This document shows, piece by piece, positions 37,801 through 46,224 of a stretch of 64,000 nt of DNA. The number at the start of each line of letters is the position of its first letter. Position 1 is the first letter of the stretch. The position numbers were made by a program, and so were the translations under genes. Origin of the DNA: Ciona intestinalis (Eukaryota > Chordata > Ascidiacea > Phlebobranchia > Cionidae); assembly GCF_000224145.3 (NCBI RefSeq), contig NW_004190383.2, positions 18,758 to 82,757 of the forward strand, read 5' to 3'. Under the pieces are notes generated by a model. That model did not search any database, had not been told where the DNA came from, and saw nothing but the letters and a program-made list of their open reading frames with translations.

Positions 37801-38810
37801 CTAAATCCCAGGTCCCATGGCGTGCCTCACTGTAGGACCTTACCCATATAGAATAGAACGTGCATATACAATGTTGGGGTAATGGGCCAACTCTGGCCTA
37901 AATCCCAGGTCCCATGGCGTGCCTCACTGTAGGCCCTCATCCATATAGAATAGAATGTGAATATACAATGTTGGGGTAATGGACCAACTCTGGCCTAAAT
38001 CCCAGGTCCCATGGCGTGCCTCACTGTAGGACCTCATCCATATAGAATAGAATGTGAATATACAATGTTGGGGTAATGACCAACTTTGGTCTAAATCCCA
38101 GGTCCCATGGCGTGCCTCACTGTAGGACCTCACCCATATAGAATAGAATGTGCATATACAATGTTGGGGTAATGGGCCAACTCTGGCCTAAATCCCAGGT
38201 CCCATGGCGTGCCTCACTGTAGGACCTCACCCGTATAGAGTAGAATGTGCATATACAATGTTGCATATTTCATTAATGCGTTGCACACGAATCGTTGTGA
38301 GAATACGGCTGTTAAAATGAAACAACTCCATAAACGTCTTACTTATTTTTAGAAATTCCTTGTCGTTTAGAACCTCACTGATTTTGTCCCGATCACTATA
38401 CAACAATTTCTCATCTGGCGAGGTGAGGAATACCTGCAAAAAAGTGTCTTCTATAAAAAAAGGTATTGTATAGTAGGTTGGGGGGAAATGGGACATCTTT
38501 AGCACATAATATCCAAATATCCTGATCGTGTTTTAAACAATTAACAACGGTGTATATGGAAGTTGTGAGGATACGGTTTTATAAATCTTTGAATTTTCTT
38601 TGTTTACCAGCAAATGGGACGAGAAAATAGAATGAAAAGCTGTCCCGTCTTCCCCCACCCTACTAAAGCTGCACTTACCTTTTCGTGCAAGGGTAAATCA
38701 GCTTCCAAACTTCTTGTTTTAACTTCACTTATAAGCCAAGCTATATCCTTGCTTGTATCGGTACATGGGATCACCAGCCATTGACCCGATGCTTCCACGT
38801 AAACTATCAT
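28802..38810 (-). CDS. HAL: Histidine ammonia-lyase (histidase), complete
   Basis: Converts L-histidine to trans-urocanate and ammonia, first step of histidine breakdown (cytosol). Exons: 38810-38679, 38433-38343, a tentative 26-nt exon 37663-37638, 37013-36936, 36379-36307, 35850-35620, 33922-33734, 32749-32507, 31823-31684, 30760-30616, 30209-30019, 29644-29505, 28967-28802 (stop): about 614 residues against 657 in human. Active-site motifs are all present: VYGVSTGFG (catalytic Tyr136), [14 protein letters not shown] whose Ala225-Ser226-Gly227 forms the MIO electrophile, [39 protein letters not shown] and [14 protein letters not shown]. The 231-nt Tyr-motif exon is present twice (35850-35620 and 34734-34504) around a 50-N gap. 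I read this as an assembly artefact and use one copy. The 26-nt exon is the only reading I found that keeps phase between exons 2 and 4; it is less certain than the rest. Confidence 0.95.
29245..29407 (+). mobile_element. MITE, TACTGTGGGG variant
   Basis: Left end TACTGTGGCGGGGTAACATG and right end CATCTTACCCCGTCCTA, with the internal AACAATTAACAACG block. In the last HAL intron. Confidence 0.65.
29673..29859 (-). mobile_element. MITE, TAGGGTGGGG family
   Basis: Full-length orientation B copy in a HAL intron; left end TAGGTTGGGAGAAGATGGG. Confidence 0.75.
30236..30530 (+). mobile_element. Full-length SINE
   Basis: tRNA-like head (AGTGGTTAGCGCGGC box A, AATGGGTTCCCGTCGC box B region), body (TGTCCTTGGGCAAGACACTT), one tail unit ending GCCACGCGAAGATAAAGTA. 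In a HAL intron. Confidence 0.75.
30792..30975 (+). mobile_element. MITE, TAGGGTGGGG family
   Basis: Orientation A copy ending TCTTTCCCCACCCTA, about 30 bases upstream (minus-strand sense) of the HAL exon starting at 30760. Confidence 0.75.
31070..31330 (+). repeat. AGCACCAGATC repeat family
   Basis: Contains AGCACCAGATCCTTACTGTA, ACACAAGAATCGTTCAAC and a second AGCACCAGATCAGGGTC at the right edge. Two arms enclose an unrelated 100-base insert. Confidence 0.6.
31337..31655 (+). mobile_element. Full-length SINE, best copy
   Basis: Head GGCGCCGTGGCATAGTGGTT (box A) and GGGTTCAAGGTTC (box B), a body with GTGTCCTTGGGCAAGACACT and CACTAATTGGTTGTCCAAAT, then one tail unit ending CACGCGAGGATAAAGTAAG. 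This is the reference copy for the family in this window. Confidence 0.85.
31847..32033 (+). mobile_element. MITE with hybrid ends
   Basis: Left end TACTGTGGGGGAGGATGGG, right end TCTTCCCCCACCCTA. It lies about 23 bases from the acceptor of the HAL exon starting at 31823. Confidence 0.75.
32115..32335 (+). repeat. SINE tail units, two in tandem
   Basis: Two tail units in the HAL intron between 31823 and 32507. Confidence 0.75.
32821..33015 (-). mobile_element. MITE, variant subfamily
   Basis: Starts TAGGCTGCTGGGGTAAGATG and ends AACAGTATCCCATCTTACC; shares the GTTGTTAATTGTTTAAAAC core with the main family. Confidence 0.6.
33350..33448 (+). repeat. Polypurine tract in a HAL intron
   Basis: About 95 bases that are almost entirely A and G, made of GAGGAG and GGGAG motifs. 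A strand-asymmetric stretch unlike the rest of the window. Confidence 0.8.
33525..33656 (+). mobile_element. Truncated MITE
   Basis: Decayed orientation A copy ending GTCCCATCTTCCCCCAACCT, 80 bases from a HAL exon. Confidence 0.55.
34084..35149. repeat. First copy of a 1.1-kb direct duplication (HAL exon)
   Basis: Matches 35200-36265 nearly base for base at a constant offset of about 1,116. It contains one HAL exon (34734-34504) and three MITEs (34265-34451, 34807-34993, 34994-35149). It ends exactly at the N gap. Confidence 0.9.
35150..35199. other. Assembly gap, 50 N
   Basis: Fixed-size gap exactly between the two copies of the duplicated segment. Confidence 0.95.
35200..36268. repeat. 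Second copy of the 1.1-kb direct duplication (HAL exon)
   Basis: Starts exactly after the N gap. The exon copy (35850-35620) translates identically to the other copy; a few silent and intronic differences are of the kind seen between alleles. Contains MITE copies at 35381-35567, 35923-36110 and 36110-36285. Confidence 0.9.
36640..36905 (-). mobile_element. SINE with head, body and one tail unit
   Basis: Minus strand: AACTGATAGGTTATGGGTTC (box B region), TGCAACCATTGTGGGCGTAT, then the body and one tail unit. It ends about 30 bases from the HAL exon donor at 36935. Confidence 0.7.
37150..37300 (+). mobile_element. Truncated MITE
   Basis: Orientation A copy from TAAGGGTGGAGTAAGATGGG, losing similarity after the TTCTTTGTTTACTATC block. 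Confidence 0.6.
37730..38265 (-). repeat. 96-97-bp minisatellite, about 5.5 units
   Basis: Third array, in the HAL intron between exon 2 and the tentative 26-nt exon. Units contain CATCCATATAGAATAGAATG and GGTCCCATGGCGTGCCTCAC. The array ends about 80 bases from HAL exon 2. Confidence 0.95.
38474..38662 (+). mobile_element. MITE, TAGGGTGGGG family
   Basis: Full-length orientation A copy in HAL intron 1, with its right end only 16 bases from the exon 1 donor. Confidence 0.8.
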
Positions 38811-38861
38811 TGTCAGTGTATTTATATTTAAAACACCGAAGACCCTATATGCACAGAACAT

Positions 38862-39112
38862 GCGTGTTATAACGACTGTCGTTGCCCCGCCACGCGAAGA
38901 TAAAGTAAGTTACATACGTGGTAACTCGTAAGCGGGCACGAGATGTATGAAACATATCGCTCGAGTTATAACGACTGTCATTGCCCTGCCATGCGAGGAT
39001 AAATAAGTTACATATGTGGTAACTGGTAAGCTGGCACGAGGTGCATGAAACAGAACACCCGTGTTATAACGACTGTCGTTTCCTGACACATTGAGATAAA
39101 CAAGTTACATCA
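38862..39112 (+). repeat. SINE tail units, three in tandem
   Basis: Three tail units starting about 50 bases upstream of the HAL start codon (minus-strand sense), so they may be part of the HAL 5' UTR or promoter. Confidence 0.75.
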
Positions 39113-39223
39113 TTCACGTATGTTGTTGTTGTAACTGCACAAGGAATCGCTGATGTCTGCGAATAATAACCAACTATCACAACCCTCAAACGCGTCCAGT
39201 ACAATATTTACAACTAATTCACG

Positions 39224-39406
39224 CGAGGGGGGAGATGGGACACGTTATCGTTCTATTTTCTCGTCCCATTTGTTAGTAAACAAAGAACATTCAATGAATT
39301 ATAAAACCTTATCCCCACGACTTCCATAGACCGTTGTTAATTGTTTAAAACACGATTAGGATATTTATATATTCTGTCCTAAAGGTGTCCCATCTTTCCC
39401 ACCCTA
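39224..39406 (-). mobile_element. MITE, TAGGGTGGGG family
   Basis: Orientation B copy, right end TTTCCCACCCTA. Confidence 0.75.
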
Positions 39407-40299
39407 CTATACAAACACCGTATATGTAGCATATACACATGCTACACTAACAATATATTAATGGCGCTATAATCGATAACGTGTTTTGCGAATACGCAGA
39501 ACAGTGTGACGAATGATAACAGTGGTTTGACTAAACATGCAACAAAATATAACGTCAGCAACACGTATGCACTGGTGTGCTTTCAATACTTTCAGAAAAA
39601 CAGTTTCGCACATACATATACGAGTATTACCTAATGCCTACAGTTGTCCGGATTTGTTTACGTTTTATCTAATGAAGTAACTAAATAGCGAAATAGGCCG
39701 AAAAAAAAAGAAAAAAAAAAGGAAAAAAAAGAAAACGTGGGCCATATTATCCCAGCCCACTATAATAGGATGGTGAAGCTGGGACATCTTTTTAGACTTA
39801 TTTATAACATTTGCACCACAGTAAATTTTAAACATAAATTAATGGTTAAAAAAGAGAACAAAAATTTAAATGTTCCAATTGAAAATTCCACTCTTAAAGC
39901 TAAAGTCTACGGAATATATACACTTTAATAAATAAAAAATCTATTCTGCTATATTTTAGTACTAAACGAAAAAAATAAGAAAAAAAAACTTTTGCAAAAA
40001 ACTTTATTGCGCAAAATTCGACCTAGTTTTGTAGTTTTACTCTGCCCTATATCTTGATGTATCATAAGAAGTGAAAATACTATTCTACTTTCTGCAACAG
40101 TTTGCTAAGTATAGTTGACACGAATAATCGGAACTAAGAATTCTTCTAGTATCAAAACAGTTTATACCATGAGTGCACACGCCCACTCGTTTATTCATAT
40201 CATCCAATCAGAGCTAACAGATCGACGTGCATGATGGGCGGCAAATACTCAGGTGCCTCCGGCTACTTGCGGAGAATGTTAGTTATTACTACAACACGC

Positions 40300-40625
40300 C
40301 AAATGCAAAGATGGTAGAACCATAATCAAATCAGCGCCATAAGTATACGTTGTACGCTAACCGGGCAACTTTGAATACTGTGCAAAAGTATACTTACACT
40401 GCATCATATTCATATAACGTATATATAGTAGGGTGGGGAAAATGAGATACCTCTTTATTCTATTTTCTTCTCCTAAATGGAGTAAACAAGGCGAAGATGG
40501 TAGAACTACGATAAAATCAGCGCCATACGTATACGTTGTATGCTAACCGGGCAACTTTAAATACTGTGCATACGTCGGTTAGCCATACATATTTACACGG
40601 TTACACTGCTATGGTATTCATAACG
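40300..40625 (+). repeat. Tandem duplication, about 185 bp
   Basis: GCAAAGATGGTAGAACC at 40307 and GCGAAGATGGTAGAAC at 40491 begin two copies sharing AATCAGCGCCATA, GTATACGTTGTA and GCTAACCGGGCAACTTT. The first copy ends in a MITE cut at ~60 bases (40429-40490), the second in a full MITE. Confidence 0.75.
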
Positions 40626-40632
40626 TATATAG

Positions 40633-40814
40633 AAGGGTGGGGGAAAGTGGGACACCTCTTCATTCTATTTTCTCGTCCCATTCGGTAGTAAACAAAGAAC
40701 ATTCAAAGGATTATAAAACCGTATCCTCACAACTCCCATAGACCGTTGCTAATTGTTTAAAACACGATCAGAATACGTATATCATGCTAAATGTGTCCCT
40801 TCTTTTCCACCCTA
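40633..40814 (-). mobile_element. MITE, TAGGGTGGGG family
   Basis: Full-length orientation B copy that closes the second unit of the tandem duplication. Confidence 0.75.
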
Positions 40815-41067
40815 CCATAATTATACTCTACTTTAGCCACACATATACTACATACGTTAACATTTCAAATAAAACAAAGTTTTTTCAACGTAGCATCTAC
40901 ACAACAAAGTAAAAACATGCTGGGAACAAAATCTCGCTTGTTCACTTCTGTAGTTAAGTGATTACTGTTCGTGTCTCAAGAAATCGACCAGCCAGTTCCG
41001 GAACACGTATTATATGATCATAACAAAAACAAACAATCGCTACGCCACTTCTTGGGCTATGCAGGGG

Positions 41068-43914
41068 TTATGCATTCACTGCAGCAGGTTCTGATTGTGG
41101 GTTGGATCGCCACGATTTAAACGCCAGGTAAGCACCGGCAGCGTACAGGAACAAACATATAAAGCCGAAGATCTGCGAAAAATTGTTGCTTTTTAGATTT
41201 TTGTGAATACTGAATGCGCGCTATTTAAATAAAGTAATTAATTTGACTCGATGAGCTCATAGTTTAAGATAATAGTTGAGAGCAATTCGTAGAAAAAGAG
41301 ATCGAATTAAAGTCTTGCAAAGTTACTTATACGTGGTAACTCGTAAGCGGACACTAGGTGCATGAAACAGAACACCCGTGTTAAAACGACTGTCGTTATT
41401 GCCCCGCTATGCGAGGATGAATCAAGTTACATACGTAATAACTCGTAAGAGTGTATGACTGTATGAGGTGTATGAAACAGAACACTCTCTGCCCAACCAT
41501 GCAATGATAAAGCAAGTTACATTAATTTATTCAAAGTCGTGACCAATTTACAGACTCCATCATACCTTTAATTTACATTTAAACGTAAATATCAATATAG
41601 AGTATAGATAAGACATCTCAACTTACTGCGGCAGCTGTTAGAGCTCCATTCGTGGAAAACGCGGCAGCAATAATTGAGCCGATGAAAAAGAAAATTGAAG
41701 CGAACACGTAGTGAATGAATTCCTGCGTTAAAGCGGGTATAACAAATCGAGGTGATATAAGATGGAACACTATAAAAATTGTTAGTACTGTGGGGTAAAA
41801 TGGATACCGTTGGCTCATAATATTTGTTATACAGTAGATGAGACACCTTTTAACTCTATTTTCTTGTCCCATTTTGTACTAAACAAAGAACATTCAAAGA
41901 ATTATAAAACCGTATCCTCACGACTCCCATAGACCGTTGTTAATTGGTAAAAACACGATCAGGATATTTGGATATTATGTGCTAAAGGTGTCCCATCTTT
42001 TCCCACCCCGCTATATAGTACTGTGGGGTAAGATGTCGTTAGCACCTAATCAAGTTTTTAACAATTAAAAACATTGCTCGTTTAGAGTCTATTTAAATGG
42101 CGATGCAATTTGGGCAAAATATATCTTTTATATTATACAATTGGATGGACTTGATTTTTATCTGTTACATTTTCATAGCACCAGATCCTTACAATATTTC
42201 TTTACATAAGAATTGTCCAACTTTATGAGCACCAGATTCTCTTTTAGAGTCATGAGGGTACGGTCCCATCTTACCCCAACAAATGCCATCTTACCCCAAC
42301 ACATCCCATCTTACCCCAACTAATCCCATATTACCTCCCAACAAATTTATTTTACACAAGAGTTAATTGTTCAACTCTATGAGCACCAGATTCTCTTTTT
42401 AAAGTCATGGGGCTACGGTCCCATCTTACTCCCAACATATCCCATCTTTACCCAACATATCCCATCTTACCCCAACACATTCCATCTTACCCCCAAATTC
42501 CATCTTACCCCACCCTATTAAGCTATGAACGTTATGTTACCGTGAGCGACCAGTCGATGCAACGTAATCTGTGATGAACGTTAAGCAGCACCAACAAGTA
42601 TAATATGATGACTGACCACATGTGCCACTGACAGACCCACTCAAAGAAACGGTAACCACTGATCGAACGGTACGTCCACCAGGGTGCGCACGCGGCACAT
42701 AAATACGCGATGAGACTGCATATCTGTAAAGGATATTTGCGCAACTTTTATTATTTCTATCGTTTTCCAATAAAAAAATACAAAAACGAACAATCGCTTA
42801 AAAACATCTGTAGAGGGGACATAAAAACCTTAATCAAGGAAACAGAACATAATGTTTTATATTTAAGACTAAACAATATACATAAATCTATTCTATGTGG
42901 GTAAGGTCCCGCAGCGTTGCATGCCATGGGGGAAATTGAGCCAATATACGAGACCCCGTTCGTGTTATAGCTTTAACACATCTGTCCCACGCTGTTGTAA
43001 ATGCAGCGAAAAAGAATGGAATTTACGGCTTTTGTTTAATTAAGCGTATGGTGCCCAGTGTCTTTCTTAGCAGGAACAAAACATTACCCAGCAGTGAAGC
43101 TACAGCCGCTGATGGCGCGCGATCGTTTAGCGCAGCTACACAAAAAGCTCTATAGTCTGAATTGGCCTACTTTAGAATTAGCGCGAAATCTGGGCATGGC
43201 ACATTTGACTCAAAATGACGACGCGTCGAAATCTCAAGCACCCGCCTTTGTGGAGAGCCGAGTATTACGAAGTGTTAATGCGATCTCGAGTGGCCTCCTG
43301 TTGGTAGAAAAACCAACGTAAGCAGTCAAGCATGACGGTAAATTGCCTCATTGCAACCATATACGCGCAAATGTTGCACATCGAAACAGCGGTGTTTTGA
43401 TTGGAAACGCATGTTTTATTCGAACCTATTTTTTAGAATGTACATAATATTTATTAAATGAAAACTCAACAAAATGAATTTAACAAAAAGTTTCGGGTTA
43501 TATACTTATATTCTAACAAAGCAGACATTAAGCGCGACTTGATTTTATCTGCTACTTGAATCGAAAATCAATTCAATCACAAGTCTCATAGGTAGCCGGT
43601 TTAAACCGGTGGAATATAATACGAAAATCTGGTAAAGAGTAATAGCTTGCTAGGTGTAGCGACCTTCTTTCTTCCAATTTAAACGTAAAAATGTTTTGTG
43701 TTTTTTTACAAGTGTTGTTTCGTCGCTATATCCTGTCTTTTGTTTTAAATATTTCTAAATTTTCGCTACCGTAATCGAAGAGACAAATATAGTTACAACA
43801 GCTTACCGCTTGAACTACTTTCAGTATTGCTGGCACAGTTTTGGGGTAAGCCTTGTTCAATGTAAACGTCGCTGGCGTTCTATCTTCACTGGTTGTGACT
43901 GTAGTAGTCGCCAT
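41068..43914 (-). CDS. MARVEL-domain four-pass membrane protein (CMTM/plasmolipin type)
   Basis: Four exons in phase 0 throughout: 43914-43807, 42723-42541, 41722-41627, 41172-41068 (stop), giving 163 residues, the size of MAL, plasmolipin and CMTM proteins. Four hydrophobic segments are visible at about residues 28-50 (ILKVVQAICSLIAYLCAACA), 71-86 (MWSVIILYLLVLLNV), 99-119 (FIHYVFASIFFFIGSIIAAA) and 130-147 (IFGFICLFLYAAGAYLAF). The arrangement LT-EFIHY before span 3 and the charged KSW end after span 4 are typical of MARVEL domains, which act in membrane apposition and vesicle traffic. I cannot say which vertebrate subfamily it belongs to. Intron 1 contains an unexplained plus-strand ORF (43058-43321), and a repeat abuts the exon 1 donor. 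Confidence 0.85.
41320..41530 (+). repeat. SINE tail units, two in tandem
   Basis: Two diverged tail units in the last intron of the MARVEL gene. Confidence 0.65.
41835..42011 (-). mobile_element. MITE, TAGGGTGGGG family
   Basis: Orientation B copy with a short left end. Pieces of the variant form (TACTGTGGGGTAAGATG) flank it at 41784-41830 and 42012-42110. Confidence 0.65.
42130..42245 (+). repeat. AGCACCAGATC repeat family
   Basis: ATTGGATGGACTTGATTTTT edge, AGCACCAGATCCTTACAATA, ATGAGCACCAGATTCTC. Confidence 0.6.
42260..42515 (+). repeat. CCCATCTTACCCCAACA short tandem repeat, two blocks
   Basis: Blocks 42265-42345 and 42420-42515 repeat CCCATCTTACCCCAACACAT with a ~17-bp period. The unit equals the terminal sequence of the variant MITE, suggesting expansion of a MITE end. 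Confidence 0.7.
42885..42935 (+). repeat. Single minisatellite fragment
   Basis: TCTATTCTATGTGGGTAAGG then TTGCATGCCATGG, matching the junction of two minisatellite units. Confidence 0.5.
43049..43321 (+). CDS. Unidentified ORF, possible exon
   Basis: Open frame of about 88 codons, first Met at 43058, antisense within intron 1 of the MARVEL gene. It is not a repeat seen elsewhere in the window. It is preceded by a good acceptor (TTTCTTAG just before 43051) and has a consensus donor inside its last codons (AAC|GTAAGC at about 43318), so it could be an internal exon of an unknown plus-strand gene. Composition is ordinary and charged (RDRLAQLHKKLYSLNW, then ESRVLRSVN). I recognise no domain. 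It may equally be a chance ORF. Confidence 0.25.
   Translation, partial: WCPVSFLAGTKHYPAVKLQPLMARDRLAQLHKKLYSLNWPTLELARNLGMAHLTQNDDASKSQAPAFVESRVLRSVNAISSGLLLVEKPT
43685..43800 (+). repeat. GTGTTTTTTTACAAGTG / GAGACAAATA repeat
   Basis: Same family as 6288-6402. Its end lies about seven bases from the splice donor of MARVEL exon 1. Confidence 0.6.
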
Positions 43915-44543
43915 GCTATGTTACACAGTAAGCACTCAAGAATTCGAATAAAACTCGCCGCTTCTAAGTTTGAAACCTAACCCACTCTTTCTCTACAGCG
44001 GGATGACGTAATTGGGAACCTCAACTCAACGCAGCTGCTTCTTCAACTCGGCCACGTAGTCTACACTCGCTAAAGTAGTACATAGCAATAAACGGCGATT
44101 ACAAACATTAACATCCATCTTCTAATTAGTGAATGTTTTACGACAGAGTCAATACTGAATTTAAAATTATCGTATAAGTGATAACACTGGTTTAGATACC
44201 GGCCTAGTTTGCTATCAATAACGAACTGAGAAATAGCCAGCGGGGAAATCGTACTTGGCGGCCAATGCAAAAATATAATCAACTCAACATACAAAAACTC
44301 TAAACCGAACATACATACAAACTGTATGCGCCACATGACTTACACGAATGTGGCGCATAAACAACAGGGAATTTTGTAAAAGCCTTTACCAAAACACAAC
44401 GACGTTGGCGCAAAGAGTAAGTTACAATTCTGACCCGAAAGCGTTTTAAAATCTCCCATTTTACTTTTATTGTTTCCGGCGTTTTTGTTTACTAAATCAT
44501 ACAGATGTGGGCGAGATATGAATCATAGCACTCTGTACATAAA

Positions 44544-44578
44544 GCAAAGCATATATACTAATAGTATATATGCTTTGC
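44544..44578. repeat. 35-bp perfect palindrome
   Basis: GCAAAGCATATATACTA, one central A, then TAGTATATATGCTTTGC: 17-bp arms with no mismatch. Confidence 0.9.
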
Positions 44579-44845
44579 ATAAAGCGTGAATTTATTCGAT
44601 GTTTCTTCGACACCGGTTTAGTAATTAAAGTTCCAAATGTGGATTGTTGTAAAGCCATGAAATGCATTTGGCGTGCTTGGTTTTTGTTAGGTCGCTGTTA
44701 AACACAAATTATGTTCCAAAACCGATCGTTAAGTCAATAACGTTGTTTGACTTAAAAAGAATAACAACACACTGAAAGCCAGGCGATTTGGAATTGTTTA
44801 AAGAAATGGGGAACGAAAGTTTTATTATAAAATTTCTATTGAAAC

Positions 44846-44858
44846 GTTGCTAAGTAAC
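44846..44858 (+). promoter_or_regulatory. Candidate RFX X-box upstream of CIMIP1
   Basis: GTTGCTAAGTAAC fits the RYYNYY-N(1-3)-RRNRAC pattern of X-boxes bound by RFX ciliary transcription factors. It lies 535 bases upstream of the CIMIP1 start codon, on the gene's own strand. Only the sequence match is seen; the transcription start is unknown. Confidence 0.45.
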
Positions 44859-45064
44859 GGTCACGCATGAACAACAATGTTTGACGCTGGATTTTAACTT
44901 TTATTCCTTGGCTTTATATTTATATTTAGTCTGTCTGTTTAGCGCGTACTGCTGTGTTAAACTGTTTAGTCTTGGCATTTACACATTTTTACGCTCTAGT
45001 GTTTTGGTATATTGGTGTTATTAACGAAAAATATTTCTTTAAACTTGTTAAACTGTTTAGTCTT

Positions 45065-45185
45065 TGTTTAGTCTTACTTTATCCTCGCGTAGCCGGAAAA
45101 CGACAGTCGTTATCACACAGGTTTAACACCTCGTGCCAGCTTATGAGTTACCATGTATGTTACTTTGTGGGTGATTGTTTTTGGG
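45065..45185 (-). repeat. SINE tail unit
   Basis: One tail unit with the ACTTTGTGGGTGATTG adjunct, between the candidate X-box and CIMIP1. Confidence 0.65.
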
Positions 45186-45392
45186 TTTTTTTTGACATGT
45201 ATATTTTGTGGCATATTTTTCATATGGGTTTTAAAAATTAAAAATAATTGTTTAGTTTTAAAATTATGAGGCAGTATTTTTACGCTTTAGTTTTGAGGTG
45301 CATATAGCTAGAGCTGTTGTCAACTAAAAAAAATATTCGTGCATATAGGTGTTCCTAATTGAAATTAATTGTTTCATTTGTAAGTTAAAGAA

Positions 45393-45803
45393 ATGGCTGC
45401 TAATGCGAAAGTAGGGAGGCAGGTCGCTGGATGTAACTTTGTCGCAAACGATGAGATCTGGAAAAGCCATGTCCATATGGAGTGGGCCGCATCAAAGAAA
45501 TGGCCCCAGAACTGGGGGTTTATGACGCAAACGTATAAAGAGTTGTCTGCCGATGCTGGGCCTTCGAAAAAAGAGGAAAAACCAAAAGTGGAATTGCCAG
45601 AACAGCTCCGATTGGCGCCTATAACTCCAATTGAGAAGTATATTAAGATTGGAGAGTCTCCACCATATCCGGATACCACGACAGGACTTGTTGGTTGGAG
45701 ATCCACTAAACCAGATTGTAAACTTGAGATATATGGGGCATATGCCAAAGGGAAAGGAGGCCTGGTGAAGCAGCTCAATTGGCCCCAAGAAGGAATTATC
45801 TAA
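45393..45803 (+). CDS. CIMIP1: Ciliary microtubule inner protein 1 (C20orf85 homologue)
   Basis: Intronless frame of 136 residues, against 137 in human C20orf85/CIMIP1. Shared landmarks in order: DEIWKSHVHMEW near the start, KWPQNWGFMT (about residues 36-45), the PKVELPEQLR...TPIEKYIKI block (about 65-87), SPPYPDTTTGLVGWRS (about 89-104) and LNWPQEGI at the end. Members of this family sit inside axonemal doublet microtubules, which is family knowledge. The Met is preceded by AAAGAA and no upstream in-frame Met is needed to match the family start. AATAAA at about 45967 is a plausible polyadenylation signal. An X-box-like site lies 535 bases upstream. The long antisense ORFs here are shadows. 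Confidence 0.9.
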   Translation: MAANAKVGRQVAGCNFVANDEIWKSHVHMEWAASKKWPQNWGFMTQTYKELSADAGPSKKEEKPKVELPEQLRLAPITPIEKYIKIGESPPYPDTTTGLVGWRSTKPDCKLEIYGAYAKGKGGLVKQLNWPQEGII

Positions 45804-46224
45804 ATTTAAAGCCTTAAAACTTATCAGTGTTGTTTGTCTATGTCATCCATCCAATAATTTGCCACACCAAAATTTTTAGAATTTTTCTGAGATTATGTTG
45901 TTTTAGGTTAATGATTCGCAATAAGTGTTAAAGCTCTATTGTTACTTTGCTAAGAGATTTAATTGAAATAAAAAAGTCACAAGCAGCATTTAAACAAAGC
46001 CATTATTCATTAAAAGAAACTTTTTAAATTGTCCGTCATTTGCGCAATTTATATTAATGTAGCAAAGTTTTATTCACATGTCAATTATTGCCGCACGTTT
46101 AATTGCACTTCACGCTCATCTTGCACAACCTATGTAACTCTTCACACAACTCTTCACTCTTATATACTCACTCACTTCTATGTAATGTATCCAATAGATA
46201 GAGATGTAGGTTATAGTAGTAAAA
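45804..46224 (+). other. Short intergenic region after CIMIP1
   Basis: AT-rich, holding the CIMIP1 3' UTR with AATAAA and the presumed 5' UTR of the next plus-strand gene. No repeat recognised. Confidence 0.5.

Larger units (their letters stand above)
38811..41067. other. Intergenic region upstream of HAL, downstream of the MARVEL gene
   Basis: Holds the HAL promoter side. From left to right: SINE tail units, a MITE, an A-rich tract (39697-39735), a ~185-bp tandem duplication and a further MITE. 39410-40270 has no other recognisable feature. Confidence 0.5.
43915..45392. other. Divergent intergenic region, MARVEL gene to CIMIP1
   Basis: Contains a 35-bp palindrome, a candidate X-box and one SINE tail unit, all listed separately. 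Little else; 44070-44336 minus is an unsupported ORF. Confidence 0.5.

Noticed and set aside
42250-42515. CRISPR-like array
   Set aside because: The CCCATCTTACCCCAAC units have no spacers of even length and match the MITE terminus; the genome is eukaryotic.
45374-45788. Two long minus-strand ORFs over CIMIP1
   Set aside because: Antisense shadows of a plus-strand frame that matches the CIMIP1 family along its whole length.
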